Both the position numbers and the translations under genes were made by a program. DNA of 64,000 bases from Cryptomeria japonica (lineage: Eukaryota > Streptophyta > Pinopsida > Cupressales > Cupressaceae): positions 477,490,900 to 477,554,899 of the forward strand of contig NC_081406.1 of the NCBI RefSeq assembly GCF_030272615.1, given 5' to 3'. The number at the start of each line of letters is the position of its first letter. Within the stretch, counting starts at the first letter, position 1. The notes under the pieces were generated by a model, which saw only the letters and a list, made by a program, of their open reading frames with translations, was not told where the DNA came from and searched no databases. Positions 23,181 through 35,863 of this stretch are shown piece by piece.

Positions 23181-26100
23181 TTACAATGCAATTTTAGAAA
23201 AAGCATCACTAAAATGAGATTTCAATAGCTTTAGATCATTATGTCAGGTCTCCAAAATAGTGTCGGTTATCTCCACATGTGTCCTAATCTACCTAACAAG
23301 CTCCTCCATGACATCTATAGTGCTCATCTCCAAGGTAGCAAGGATAGCTTCTAACTCTTTATACCCTCTCTGCAAGATTTTAACTTTTGGTATCAACTGT
23401 GTTTGTAGTTCCTACAGGGATGTTGTTCTCTTTACCTGTTCATTTTCATAAGCTTTCAACTTATGTTGAAGTTCTACAATGGACCTTCCATAGTATATTG
23501 CAGAATCATTTAGGGGCTTAAATGAATCACTTACAACTTCAAGTTCTTTTTCTACTTCTTGTTTCTTCTTTACCAAATCATCACAAAATAAATAAAATTT
23601 TGCCACAGTAGAAAGGATCTTACCACCAGTCTCCAATGCTTCCATCAAGTGGTACTTATTAACAGTCAAAGAAACTTTAGCTTTATCATTATCTTTCATT
23701 AACTGCTCTATCCTTTGCTTCTTATACTCCTTTTCTACACAAACATATGCCGCATCCGCAAATGTTTTCATCTGTTCACCAACATCATTACCCAATTGAC
23801 CTATCTTATCAATCGGTGTAGAAAAATTGTCTGTATCAGCCTCTGGTAATAAACTTGACAAAATTTTAGTTGCATGTTTTATTGTCTCCGCTTCATTCTA
23901 TTTCTCCTTAATTCTCTTCTTCTTTTCTCTAGATTGCATTATAGTGGAAATCTCCATTAATTTTGTAGAACTCAGCATATCCATATTAATGGGTCCTTGT
24001 ATACTTAATGCATCATCATCCTCATCATCATCAATTTTCTTCTTAGAAGTAAAGGATAGAGGTGTCACTTTAGGTTCAAATTTCTTTGTTTCCTTCTCCT
24101 CTTCCTCTTTCTTCTCTTTAGGATTATCCTCTATCTTTTCTTCTTCTTTATTCTTTTTACTATCATTTATCGGTGGCTCTTCAGAGCTCTTGTCTTCTCC
24201 ATATTTCTTCTCTTCTTACACCTTTTGAAAAGTTAATAATACATGTTAAGGAGTATGGTTTATTAACTGCTGTGAGATACTTTATGATAGTTTTGGTGAA
24301 GATGAACAAAGAAAGATAGAGGATACAGTTGTTTTCATGATGAATAAATACAACAAAGCCCTAATTGAATTGTAAGGGTTAATTTCAAATTCTTTATATA
24401 ATAAGATTGATGCAAGATGCCACGCATCTATAAAACAAGACAAAGAATTTATTGAATTCATTCTTAAAAATCTACAACCTGTAGCTACAAGAAATGAGAG
24501 ATTAAATTCTTCTAAAGGTAAACCAGACAAATTTTGAAGAAGTTATTGGTTTTATTACTAGATGAGGAGAAAGAGAAACTAGAGAAGCTTAAGGCAGAAG
24601 ATATTCTAGACAATGTTGATATAAGTGACTTTCAACCTGATGAAATTTTAATGGGAGACCAACTGGTAGATGATCAACCGGTCAATACTCAGAAAGAGAC
24701 AATTGTCATTCCTGATGATGACACCGGTACTAATGATGTTGATGCAACTAATAATATAAATGTGCAGGTTGATGTTGTGCAAATGTCTTAACAACAATGG
24801 GGACAAGAAGAGAAGAAAGATGGAGAAGACAAGAGCTCTGAAGAGCCACCAGTTTCTTTACAGTCTTGACAAGAGAAGTTCCAACATCCTTTGATCTCTT
24901 ACCATTAGCTCTTAAGGCTTTCTTTTCACCTTCTGATTTGGTTTCTTCTTCATCAACAACTACTAGTTTCTTTTCTTGTTCCTTTTTCCTTTTCCCTATA
25001 GTTACCGGTGCTTTAGGTGTAGGGGGCTCAACGATTTTGCCTTTTCTCTTAAATTGTATTTGGAAGGCTTCTATTTCTTTGCTTCAACATGTACCTCTTT
25101 CTTAATATATGCATCTTCACTTCTTGTTCTCATACCAGTGGAGGTACTAGTTGGGGCACTTGATGCACCTACATGTTGTGATGTATGTCTTACTCTTGCT
25201 TCTTCAATGGTTTCCTTTGGAAAACCTTGTTGTTGAACAAATGCCTCCACTTCCTTTCTCACTTTCTTAGCAATTACCAATTTATTTAATTTAGAGTGCA
25301 CCTGTAGAGATTTCTCCTTGTAGGTGTCAAATCTTTCTGCAGTTGTATCTACCAGTTGAGTTAATAAGTGATCTGCATATGCCACCAAAATATCTTCCTC
25401 GACTTCATAACCAATGGGCATCAACCAAGCTGTCCTGGGATCAGCTGCCTCCATCATATAGGTATCTGTATCAACCATGAAACAAATTATATCTACATAT
25501 CTCTGGACTATACTCTCTGGTAACCTTTTTCTTGCATGCATCTTCTTCTAAAAATCTTTAAAATATCCCCATGCAATCTTATCAAAACCATTAACTAACA
25601 TTCTAATGTTGTTCTTCATCTGTAATAGTATCTGTGTGTCCTTAGACCACTGAACATCACCGATACCGAGAAAACATTTCTAAAAGTAGAAAAATAAACC
25701 AATGATGAACCGTCCAAATTTAAACTTCAATATCTTATCCTTCTTGATGGACTCAAGGTTCAGTATAATTTGACTTCACAATGCCTCAGACAAATCATAA
25801 TCAACATCTTCCTTTATCATCTAGTATGCGATATGAATGACTACAACAAGGATGATGTTCATCTTGCTAAAATGATATATTCGGTAACCAATAACCATTG
25901 AAACATATTTAACTGTCAGATCCTTAATATCATTCACTATCATTTCTCTTCCATCCCATCTTAAATTAGTCAGCTTTTCAACATCATTCTTAGGAACATA
26001 TCTCAATACTGGAACCTCATCGGTGGCACAAAGTCTGGTGACTACATGAATAGATTCTTTTGTAATCTTATGTGGTCTGTTGAGCCAAATAAATTGGTCG

Positions 26101-26434
26101 TGAATCCTGCTAAGAACATATTTGACATGTTCACCATCAAAATCATTAATGGAATTTAGTGCATGGTGAAAACCTTTCTAAGTAGCCTTCTTAAATTGTT
26201 CCTTCAACACTTCATTCTTATTACACAACAATTTATATTGGTCAAAGATCGCAAAAATACCAAGATCTCCAATTTGCAGTGATAAAAAGATTTAACATCT
26301 TTTACATGTAACACTCCATATAAAGGAACTCTAGATAGGGCTCCGACAGGATCAGTTTCAACATACTTAAATGGGTGCCTTTTAAATTTAGGACGAGGGC
26401 TGTCTATAACATCTACTAGATGTGGGGTATCCAT
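23181..26434 (-). pseudogene. ORF2 of element B, with an inverted internal segment
   Basis: Starts at 26434 (MDTPHLVDVIDSPRPK), motif KRHPFKYVETDPVGALSRVP, then homology to C: YVSMVIGYRIYHFSKMN, WGYFKDF, ICFMVDTDTYMMEAADPR, WLMPIGYEVEEDI, and the basic C-terminal half of this part. The C-terminal part (23861-23181) matches C with DNDKAKVSL, EALETGGKILSTVAKFYLF and KKKQEVEKELE. Between them, 24226-24852 runs in the opposite direction (see separate entry). Long charged/coiled-coil stretches, no catalytic motif recognised. Several frameshifts and stops. Role unknown; a conserved second protein of the element. Confidence 0.65.
24226..24852 (+). other. Inverted segment of ORF2 in element B
   Basis: Read on the plus strand (opposite to the rest of ORF2), this block gives FGEDEQRKIEDTVV, MMNKYNKALIEL and LKNLQPVATRNERL, matching the C sequence DDKERREIEEAVV, YVNKFSRALIES of ORF2. 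Its far end (24803-24852, EEKKDGEDKSSEEPP) is an inverted duplicate of 24172-24222 on the minus strand (EEKKYGEDKSSEEPP), about 45 bp. So the segment is flipped and one edge is duplicated. Confidence 0.7.
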
Positions 26435-26476
26435 TCTCAAAGATTCAAACTTCAGATACAATAAAAAGGATTTTCC

Positions 26477-26491
26477 AGATAAATACCTTTT
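26477..26491 (-). promoter_or_regulatory. Conserved pre-ORF2 motif, element B
   Basis: Minus strand AAAAGGTATTTATCT ending 42 nt before the ORF2 ATG at 26434; identical to the copies in A and C. Confidence 0.5.
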
Positions 26492-26889
26492 ACCACTTTC
26501 ACAACTAGTGTTTCGATACCAACAATGTTCTCTCGCCAATTACCAATCGTGGATCAGCTCAAATCTCCTTAAAAAATTATCAATCCGGTTAGATGTTGCA
26601 AACACAAACTTTTCTCTACTCTTCTCACTCTCCAAGTGCTCACAAGAATCCAAAATGACAAATGCCATTCACAAGGTTCTTTTTATTTGTCCATTATCTA
26701 CTGCATTAAATGCTATTACCGGTCAAGCCCTAAAACATCTTTTAACATACTACTGGTTCTCATAACACATCAAACCTATCGGTTTGATCATAAAAACACT
26801 TCTTAATATTATAATGCATTAAAATATGTAGATTTAACTTACCTCATGGTCCTTTAGGGGGTTTTGAAATAGATCTAACATTAAGCTCC

Positions 26890-28053
26890 CCCTAAGCTTT
26901 TTAACAACTTAGTTTATCGGTGAAGGGTTCTCCACACTAGGTAAAGAAATGTGATCTTCAAATGGTTTCTCATCATCCTTCTTTTTCCAGATTTTATTCA
27001 TTTCAGCTTTGATCTTCTCCACATCAATTTTCATCTTCCCTTTTTGGTTAGCAGATTGATTTATCGATTGATTCACCTTTTCTTTTCAAAACTTTGCAAT
27101 AGGTCTTGGTTCATGACGATGATTAAAAGCCATACCAAATGCTCTCCAAGGTCCTACATTGCCTCTACCAGTCCTTCTTCTGTACTTCATAGCTACATGA
27201 CTGTAGTTATGATAGATTGTGCAAACCACATTCATCCTCTTTTCCATCTCATAGGGGATAGACCGGTTAGCATAGGGTCTCTATCAATTAGGACTTCTTC
27301 GGTCATTAAATGTTCTTTGCCAACCACCACCAGATCTTTGACTCATGTGAGGTGTCAGATTATTTGCTACATACCTGCACTCAACAACTCTATGCCCATG
27401 CATGTTGCATGTGTAACAATATCCATTAAAAGTTATAGGCTTATATCATTGATATGTATTAGGTCTATAACCATTAGTAACATTAGATCTTCTTTTACAA
27501 ACATTAGCAGTATGTCTTGGCTTATGACAATGGAAACATACAAGTTTATAAGGTTTCTTACCGACAGATTTCTGAATTTTGGGTGCACATTTACCTTCTT
27601 CCATGTTGTCTTTTTGTATCGCAAGACTCGACTTTCTCAAATGTAGTATAAACCAATCCATTTTTTTCACCTTTCATCCTTTGTGATTGAATCTGTTCAT
27701 CAAGCATGGTAGAACTTTTGTTAAACTTAGCAAGTTTTTCATTAGCATCAACAAGTTCCTTTGTAAGATCTTCATTCCTTTTCATAAGAGTCTCTCTAAG
27801 AGACATTGCCATATCTAGATCTGCCTTTATTTCTTCTTTTTCTTCTTTTTCCTCATGCCAATGAGCATACAGGGTACCAACTTCCTGATTCAGCTTAAAG
27901 ATCCCATGTTCTTTCTCTTTGATCTTGTCTTTTGTTGTCCTCCTTGCTTCAAGTTCTTGACTCATTTTGATGGTTAAGGCTTCTAGCTCTCTCCTCAAGT
28001 TTGCCTTCTCATCATTCAGTTTCTCCACTTCATCAACCAATGCATCTATGTTT
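26890..28053 (-). pseudogene. ORF1 of element B, zinc-knuckle Gag (main part)
   Basis: Coiled coil VEKLNDEKANLRRELEAL and HWHEEKEEKEEIKADL, then after a frameshift near 27610 KPYKLVCFHCHKPRHTANVC and CYTCNMHGHRVVEC (intact knuckles), then CTIYHNYSHVAMKY (two Cys replaced by Tyr) and a fourth that is unrecognisable except FNHRHEPRP. The first ~65 codons are on the far side of F (39451-39652). Same architecture as A and C. RNA binding is expected for such knuckles; here they have decayed. Confidence 0.75.
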
Positions 28054-28315
28054 CAATTTTTTGATAAGATGTAGATTAATTTGTTTATGAAATTAGATCC
28101 ATTTGTTTCAAATTTTTGATAAGAAGTAGATTAATTTGTTTAAGAAATTAGATCCATTTGTTTCAAATTTTTGATAAGAAGTAGATTAATTTGTTTAAGA
28201 AATTAGATCCATTAGTTTCAAATTTTTGATAAGAATTAGATTCATTTGTTTAAGAAGTTAGATCCATATATTTCAAATTCTTGATAGGAATTAGATCAAA
28301 TTGTTTAAAATTTCT
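28050..28315 (+). repeat. 55-bp tandem repeat in 5' LTR of F
   Basis: About five units of TTGTTTCAAATTTTTGATAA followed by GAAGTAGATTAATTTGTTTA and AGAAATTAGATCCAT, the last ones more diverged. Confidence 0.85.
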
Positions 28316-29059
28316 TATTAAGATTTAGGTCGATTCTTGCTGAAGAACTAAATTAGAACCATCCTTATTTCCTTTCTCTAGAATCATCTCTCTGGTTATT
28401 GATTAGAAATCTGAATCTCATCCTTTAAAGAGATTTCGCTATGATTATTTCCTCTGTATCCGGTTATATAAATTCTCTGTAGAAAAAAAAATTAGTTGAA
28501 AGTAAGGATAGATTTCACTGCGATTATTCTAAGTTTCTCCCTGTAATATTTAAATCTGTATGATTATTCTATTTATCTCTGTGAATAACTCTCTGTGAAG
28601 AAGCAAAATATAAATTTATCTCAGTAAGTTTTAGATTGAAAATCAGATTAAAAACACACCTTATGAGCTTGCATTTACCAACATAATCATCTATCTTTCA
28701 TGATTGGAAACAATTATTTTCTCTAGATTGTTTATCTCTGAGAATAAACCTTTGTGAGGAAGAAACATATAAGTTTATCTCTCTAAATTTTATGAGCTTG
28801 CATTTCCCAACATAATCATCTATCCTTCATCTTCCTAGATTGTTTATCTATGTGAATAACTTTCTGGATGATTCACCCTATGAATGAATCCTTATTGTTT
28901 ACTTTAGTATTTTTATCCTTTTAATCCAAAATCTACTTACTATACCCATTTAAATTAAACTGTAAATTAGAATTTATATATATATAGTGATTATTCCAAT
29001 GTTAACATATTATATTAACGCTACATTATCATTATAGCGTACTGCATTTATTTTAGCAC

Positions 29060-29250
29060 GGTCTCCGAAAATGTCAGAAGTACGCAGGGCGGCAGTAATT
29101 GAGACCGCGGGGTTAATGGTACCCCCCACTACCCTGCGGTCACCGTAAGTGGCCGCAGGGGAGTGGAGGGGACCACGTGGCCCCCTCATCCCCTACGGGC
29201 CTATGCATGCAGGACCACAGGGGGTGATGGGACCCGTGGTCCCCACCCCC
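29060..29250 (+). repeat. GC-rich island with inverted repeats in 5' LTR of F
   Basis: A ~190-bp GC-rich block in otherwise AT-rich DNA, with complementary runs such as GGGACCCGTGGTCCCC and CCCCTGCGG-like sequence. The 3' LTR copy (37480-37620) lacks about 45 bp of it. Confidence 0.6.
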
Positions 29251-30790
29251 TAATTACTATTATAAAACAATTCGCCTTGTTTAATGATTAAGTTCGATGA
29301 AACTTTTAAAATCGTTTTAATTAAAAATTTAAGTTATTTTTTTTATATATATCGTTTTAAATTAAATTTAAGATAATTCTTTTTTTATTTTATATAATTA
29401 TTTAGTTAAATTTTTTATTTTTTTATTTTTAAAATTAGGAAAAAGATTAAAATCAAATTATTGTTTCAATTTCTTTAGATAATTATTGGATTATTTGATC
29501 AATGATTTTGATTTACTTAAAAACAAATAAGTCTTATTATTTCAATTTGATCCAAAAAGTATAAGCTAATCACTCATGTGGAATTAGTAACTTTATAATT
29601 AATAATTCTCATGATAGGAGTAAGCACTTCTTCATTTTGTAAATGATGCTACCTTTGCATTGCACTTATATTATTTTGTATTCATTATCTTCAAGCAATT
29701 GCACATAAGTTCACAATTATCATTACCATGCCAATACATGTATTAATTCGTTTAATTGTAGAATAATGATATTTCTCTTTTTCAAATAGTATTTAAAGTT
29801 TAAATTATGTACATCCATTTCATAATTATATCTCAAGCATGATGTTTCATAAGCTCTTAGTTTAGAAACTAATCAAAGGAAATTGGAAAACCAAACCTAG
29901 CAACTTTCGGTATATACGGTGCCTTTGGGTCATGCTTACGGGTAATGTTGTCGTGTTGAACTACTGCACTTAACGCCTAATAAAGCTGCATCAATGATGT
30001 CTGTGGCATCGTCCCTATAAATCATCGGGGAGTAATAAGGGACACTTGGAAGTTAAAATCCAAGGGATGGGTAATCCCCCTTGGATCGATAATTTAATAA
30101 GATAACTTTTAAATGGTTTTCACATCCGTTGAGATAAACCATAGTAAACCCCTTTTAGGGATGGTCAAGTTGAATGCTCTCATGAAATTGATTTCTTTTT
30201 TATCTTGAAGGGATATTGGTGAATTGCAATTTGGTCAAGGGTGACGCTCATGATAAGAATTAGGATCTAGTTATTTTTAGGCCACAAACAATAGGCCATC
30301 TTGAGCCTTCGCTTAAGTGCTACCATCATGGGTAGCAACCGCAGAGAAACTGTCTGGGACATTGACCCTAGAAAGGGTTGCGTACCCACAAATCAATTTA
30401 CATGAAACCATGGAATATAAAATAGAACTACATACTTTACGCCTTGATCCCGTGCCGAAGCAGGTATGTAGGTAGTCCTGGGATGGAGTTGTCCCTCGTA
30501 CTCAGGCGTTCGTGGGTGGGGTCTAGGCTTGGTTGAGTAAGAATCCTAATTTAAAGATAAGATAATTAAATTGAAAAATAAATTCAATGCATACTCGGAA
30601 GGAATCCAATATGGATTTGCTTGACTTCCCGAAGCTTTAAGCCAAATTCTGAGGTAGAATTCAAGCTTGTATTATTTAATTACTCCTAAGGATGGCGACC
30701 TCGGTGCACTTTTGTTAGAAGAGTGTAGTACTTAGTGAGTGGCTCAGGACCCGAATGGTCTCGATGAGTCTAAGTCTTTGGCCAGAGCAT

Positions 30791-30930
30791 CTCCTATCCC
30801 ATTTGGATAGATTCCTACCCCGTATGGGTAGATGCCTATCCCGTATTGGATAGATGTAATCTTATGTCCCGTATGGTTAGATGCTCATCCCGGATGGATG
30901 AATGCCTAATCCTAAATGGATGGATTCCCA
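30791..30930 (+). repeat. Array of short hairpin units in 5' LTR of F
   Basis: Repeated ~20-21-bp units of the form CCTACCCCGTATGGGTAGATG; in each unit TACCC pairs with GGGTA or TATCC with GGATA, so the array is a row of small hairpins. The 3' LTR has more units (39161-39360). Confidence 0.75.
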
Positions 30931-31024
30931 GAGTATGCAATTGAATAAAACATAATGATTACATTAAACAAAAAAAAAAAGAATACTCAATTTTGTTGAT
31001 TCAATTATGTTGTGTTATTACATG

Positions 31025-31036
31025 TGGTATCAGAGC
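31025..31036 (+). other. PBS of F
   Basis: TGGTATCAGAGC, two bases after the LTR end; initiator-Met tRNA type. Confidence 0.85.
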
Positions 31037-31177
31037 AAAGGTTCAAATCTAGGCCTTGTGCTCACTTCAATTTTTTCAACTAAGGGAATGTTTTACAATA
31101 GTAGAAATTAATTTTAAAAAAAAAAAATCCTAAATCAAAAACTAACTACATAATTTAACTTTCAGGTAAAACCTAGA

Positions 31178-32985
31178 ATGGCAAGAGGAAGAGGAAGAGG
31201 AAGAGGAAGAGGAAGAGGAAGAGGAAGAGGAAGGGGTAATGGAAGATGTACTAGGAGTCAAAGGGAAGAAAACCATGAGGAAAACCATGAGGAAAACCAT
31301 GAAGAAAACCATGAGGAAGACCATGAAGAGGATCGACACAATCCAAGAAATAACGGAGATGGGGTCCAAGCTATAATCAACCTTCTAACTAAACAAAGAG
31401 ATAAAATCAACTTCTTGGAACAATCACTGTAGGACCTTAGGGAAAGGCAGAATGACTATGAAAATAGAAGTGGTACCGAAAATGGAAACCCTGGTAGCGA
31501 TTAAGGGAATGTGATGGGTAATAGAAAGGAAAATAACATATTGGAACTCTCTAAGGACTTAAAGAAAATCACCCCTCCTAAGTTCAATGGGAGGCAGATT
31601 GGTGAAGAGGATGAGAATTGGCTAAAAAAAATGGAAAAATATTTTGAGCTAAGAGATTTTAGCAAAACAACCAAGGCTTTATGGGGTTCCTATCAACTCA
31701 TGGGGGAGGCAGCTAGTTGGTGGACCAACACCAAGGAACAAAATGGGTATAACAGGGATACGGTCACATGGGATCAATTTGTTCACCACTTCCGAGATAG
31801 GTGGCTCCCTCAATTGTTCTTTGATGAGAAAGTGACAGAATTCCATAATCTACGTCAAGGGTCCCTATCCGTTCAACAATATTGGGATAAGTTCACCAAG
31901 TTGCTTAAATATGTGCCTATGTACCAGAAGGATGAGGAAGGCCAAGCAAGGAAGTTCATTTTGGGGTTAAATACCAACATAGGGGCAGAGGTTGACATGC
32001 ATGGACCCAAAAAAATGAATGAGGTACTTGAAAAGTCCCTAAGGCAAGAGAGGAAGATTCAAACACTAGCAGGGCGGAACTATAATGGGAACCACTCATT
32101 TAAAAGGAAGCATGAATTCAATGGAAACACTAATTTCAACAAGGGTCAGAGGAATAATTCTTCCGAAAGAAGGCCACCGCCTAATCAATATCAGAGGAAT
32201 GGAAATAATAATAACAGGGGCAATAAAAATAGGGGCAATAATAATAGGGGCAACTATAACAGGAATGACCAGAAGAACAGGATAACTTATCCACCTAGGG
32301 CCAATGAAACAAGGAATGATCCCCCTAGAAATGAAGGAAGGAGGGGTCCTCCAGGTGGATGCTTTATGTGCGGGGAAAACCATTTTTCTAGAGAGTGCCC
32401 CAGGATGCAAGGACAAATTAGGGCCAATCAACCCCAACAAGGGCCCCAACAAAGGATTCATGCAGCAATTAGGAACCAAAGAAGAAGATACCAGAATGTT
32501 CCTGTGGAAACTACAGGTACACTATTTGAACAACCAATATCAATTCTAATTTACACTGGATCATCTGAATGTTTCATCTCACCTGAAATAGTAAAAAAAC
32601 ATGCATTAAAAGTTAATCAAATGGAGTCATCATGGAAGGTTCAATATGGGGATAAGGCAACTAGGGAAGTAACTAAGTGTTTACCGAGGGCAAGGGTACA
32701 ATTCCCTGAGTTTGAAACAAGAGTAGATCTCTATGTGGCACCCCTAGGATTATATGATGTAATAATGGGAATGAGTTGGTTAACAAACCATGAAGATAGT
32801 GTAGATTGCTATAACAAAGTTGTTGAATGTTTGGATGATGGGGGGAAAAGGGTCAAAATCCAAGGAAAGTTTAAACCCATTAATATAGAAACCATCTCAA
32901 CAATGCAATTAAAGAAGGAAAGGAGAAGAGGAGGTCAAATATATATGGTTGAAATTGATGAAGGAAAGGAGGAAAATACCCCCTT
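31178..32985 (+). pseudogene. gag: Gag and protease of F
   Basis: ATG at 31178 starts an Arg-Gly repeat encoded by a GGAAGA microsatellite, then five copies of ENHEE (15-bp repeat). TAG at 31430 and TAA at 31502 interrupt it. The main frame holds the Gag core (ITPPKFNGRQ, GEAASWWTNTKE, RWLPQLFFDEKV), Asn/Arg-rich basic part, and a zinc knuckle CFMCGENHFSRECP that is one residue shorter than CX2CX4HX4C. The protease site reads LIYTGSSECF: the catalytic Asp of DTG is Tyr (codon 32552-32554). A frameshift near 32985 separates it from RT. Particle protein plus protease; both inactive as seen. Confidence 0.85.
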
Positions 32986-35790
32986 CTTAAGGAATTTAAG
33001 GATGTTTTTCCAGAAGAATTACTTGGTTTACCCCCTAAGAGGAAGTTTGACTTTTCTATCGAAGTACTCCCAGGAGCTGAACCAGTATCAAGGGCACCTT
33101 ACCAGATGAACACAACCAAATTACAAGAGCTCAAAATGCAATTAGAGGAACTCTTAGCTAAGGGATTAATAAGGCCAAGTGTATCACCATGGGGAGTGCC
33201 AATTTTATTTGTTAAGAAGAAGGATAGAACCTTAAGGCTATGCATCAACTATAGGATGTTGAACAAAGTCACCATAAAGAATAGGTATCCCTTACCTCGC
33301 ATAGAGGATATTTTTGACAAAATGAAAGGAGTGGCAGTTTTGTCAAAGATAGACCTCCGGTCAGGGTATCATCAACTCAGAATTAAGGAGGAAGACATTC
33401 TAAAAATAGCCTTCAGGACTAGATATGGACATTATGAATTCACAGTAGTTCCTTTTGGTGTAACTAACGCCCCAGCTGCATTTATGAACCTAATGAATAG
33501 TGTACTCCATGACTACTTGGATAAATTTGTTTTGGTATTTCTGGATGACATATTGATTTACTTTAGAAATGAAGAGGAACATTTAGTGCACCTACAAATT
33601 GTTTTGCAAAGGTTGAGAGAACATAAGTTATATGGGAAATTGTCCAAATGTTCCTTCCTTGAGGAAAAGATTCACTACCTTGGGCATATAATATCAAAGG
33701 AAGGAATAGCAGTCAACCCAGATAAAATAAAGGCAATAGTAGAATGGCCAATCCCTAAAAATGTTTCAGAGGTAAGAAGCTTTATGGGGCTTGCAGGTTA
33801 CTATAGGAGGTTTGTGGAAGGATTCTCTAAGATAGCAAATCCCATCACCTCATTACAAAGGAAGGGCAAAAGGTTTGTGTGGACCGAGCAAAGTGATAAG
33901 GCATTTCAAATCTTGAAGGGAAAACTAACTTCAACACCCATTCTAAAGGTACTAGATCCGAATGGACATTTCACAATCGTAACTGATGCTTCTATTGAAG
34001 GGTTAGGAGGAGTACTTGTCCAATATGAAGGGGTAGTAGCTTATGAATATAGGAAGCTAAAGACTCATGAAGTCTATTATGCACCCCACGACTTGGAATT
34101 GGCAGCAATTGTGCATGCCCTACAAAAATGGAGACACTTCTTGCTAGGGAAGCCCTTTGAGCTAAAGTCAGATAACCAAGGACTAAAATACATCTTTACC
34201 CAACCTCACTTAAATGCCAAACAAAGAAGGTGGTTAGAGTTTCTAAGTGAATATGATTTTGAAATTGAATATATTAAGGGGAAAGAAAATAGGGTGGCAG
34301 ATGCCTTAAGTAGGAGGAGACACTTGATGACTATAGCAACATTCAAAACCTCTTTCAAAAGGCAAGTAATGGATGAACAAGGACATGACCCATGGTATGA
34401 GCAAGTCAAATTGACTTTAGAACACAACCCAACCGATCCTAAGGTCGAAGGGTATACATTAGATGAAGATGGGTTGCTCAGATACAATAATAGAATCTAT
34501 ATTCCTAATTCAGGGAACTTAAGGGAAGTAGTCTTGTCGGAGGCTCACAATGCCCCTTATTCAGGGCACCCAGGAGTTAACAAACTTTATGCAGATCTAA
34601 AGAAGTTATACTTTTGGCAAGGGTTGAAGAATGATATTGTCAAGTATGTAGCTAAATGTTTGGAGTGTGAAAGAGTAAAGGTAGAACATAGACACCCAGC
34701 TGGATTGTTGCAATTGCACGATGTACCTCAACACAAGTGGCAAGTTATTAACATGGATTTTGTGCAAGGGTTACCCATGTCACCTTCTAGGTATGATGCA
34801 ATAATGGTGGTAATTGACAAACTCACTAAGGTGGCACACTTTATACCAGGAAATCTAACGGATGATGCACCTACCTTGGCTAGATGCTTTGTTAAGGAAA
34901 TATTAAGGTTGCATGGAATACCAGAGAAAATCATATCAGATAGAGATGCTAGATTCACTTCAAGGTTTTGGACCACTCCTCAATCAACTCTAGGAACTCA
35001 ACTAAATTTTAGCACCGCATACCATTCTGAAACTGACGGTCAGACATAAAGGACAAATCAAATTATGGAAGACCTGCTTCGCATGTATTGCATGGACCAA
35101 TAGAGGAAATGGGAAGAGTACCTACCTTTGGTAGAGTTTGCTTACAATAATACATATCAAACATCTTTGGGAATGACACCTTTTGAAGCTTTGTATGGTA
35201 GACCATGTCAAACACCTTTGAGTTGGGATAGTCTTGAAGATAGAGTGATTATTGGGCCAGATATGTTGAAAGAAATGGAAAGGAAAACTAAGGAAATTAG
35301 GCAGAGATTGAAGGAAGCCATAGATAGGCAGAAAAGTTATGCAGACAAAAGCAGGACACCAAGGGAGTTTGAGGTAGGAGAGAAAGTCTTCCTAAGGGTT
35401 AGGCCACACAAGAGTTCCATAAGATTTGGGAAAAAGACTAAGCTTGCACCTTGTTATGTTGGACCTTTTGAAATATTGGGAAGGATTAATCCAGTTGCAT
35501 ACCGGTTGGCCTTACCTCCCCAATTGAGCCAAATCCATGATGTCTTCCATGTATCTCTTCTTAAAAAGTATGTACCTGATGAGAAACACATTTTGAATTG
35601 GGATGCTTTATAGGTCCAAGAAATGGGAGGAATAATCATAGAGCCATTCAGAATCTTGGAGAGGCGCCTGTGCCAGTTGCGCAACAGAGAGGTTGATCAG
35701 TGCAAAGTGCAATGGGACCAGTATGATGAAAAGAATTCCACGTGGGAAGATACTAAGGAGATGCAGCAGTTGTTTCCTTTTTTGTTTTAA
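32985..35790 (+). pseudogene. pol: Pol of F: RT, RNase H, integrase, chromodomain
   Basis: In one frame: [20 protein letters not shown] with [42 protein letters not shown] and catalytic VFLDDILIY; RNase [42 protein letters not shown]; integrase HHCC ([10 protein letters not shown] ... CLECERVK), [18 protein letters not shown], and YHSETDGQT; then GPFEILGRINPVAYRLALP and a chromodomain (FRILERRLCQLRN, VQWDQYDEKNSTWED). Stops: TAA 35047, TAG 35101, TAG 35611; the last two fit CAG sites. Ends at TAA 35788. The chromodomain targets integration to marked chromatin in this family. Confidence 0.9.
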
Positions 35791-35850
35791 ACATTAACTA
35801 TAAACTCTTTTGAATGCATTTAATAAGTGCATCGGGACGATGCACAAATT

Positions 35851-35863
35851 AAGGGGGGGAGGA
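35851..35863 (+). other. Polypurine tract of F
   Basis: AAGGGGGGGAGGA immediately before TGTCACAACCC at 35864. Confidence 0.8.

Larger units (their letters stand above)
28054..31022 (+). repeat. 5' LTR of F, first ~600 bp missing
   Basis: Collinear with 36470-39450 of the 3' LTR up to TGTTATTACA. The first ~600 bp (35864-36470 in the other copy) are absent; the break lies inside a 55-bp tandem repeat where TGTTT is shared with the flanking B sequence. Confidence 0.85.

Noticed and set aside
24534-24791. Separate plus-strand gene in element B
   Set aside because: Its translation matches ORF2 of C, so it is an inverted piece of ORF2, not a new gene.
28050-28315. CRISPR-like array
   Set aside because: Units are contiguous 55-bp tandem repeats without unique spacers, inside a plant LTR.
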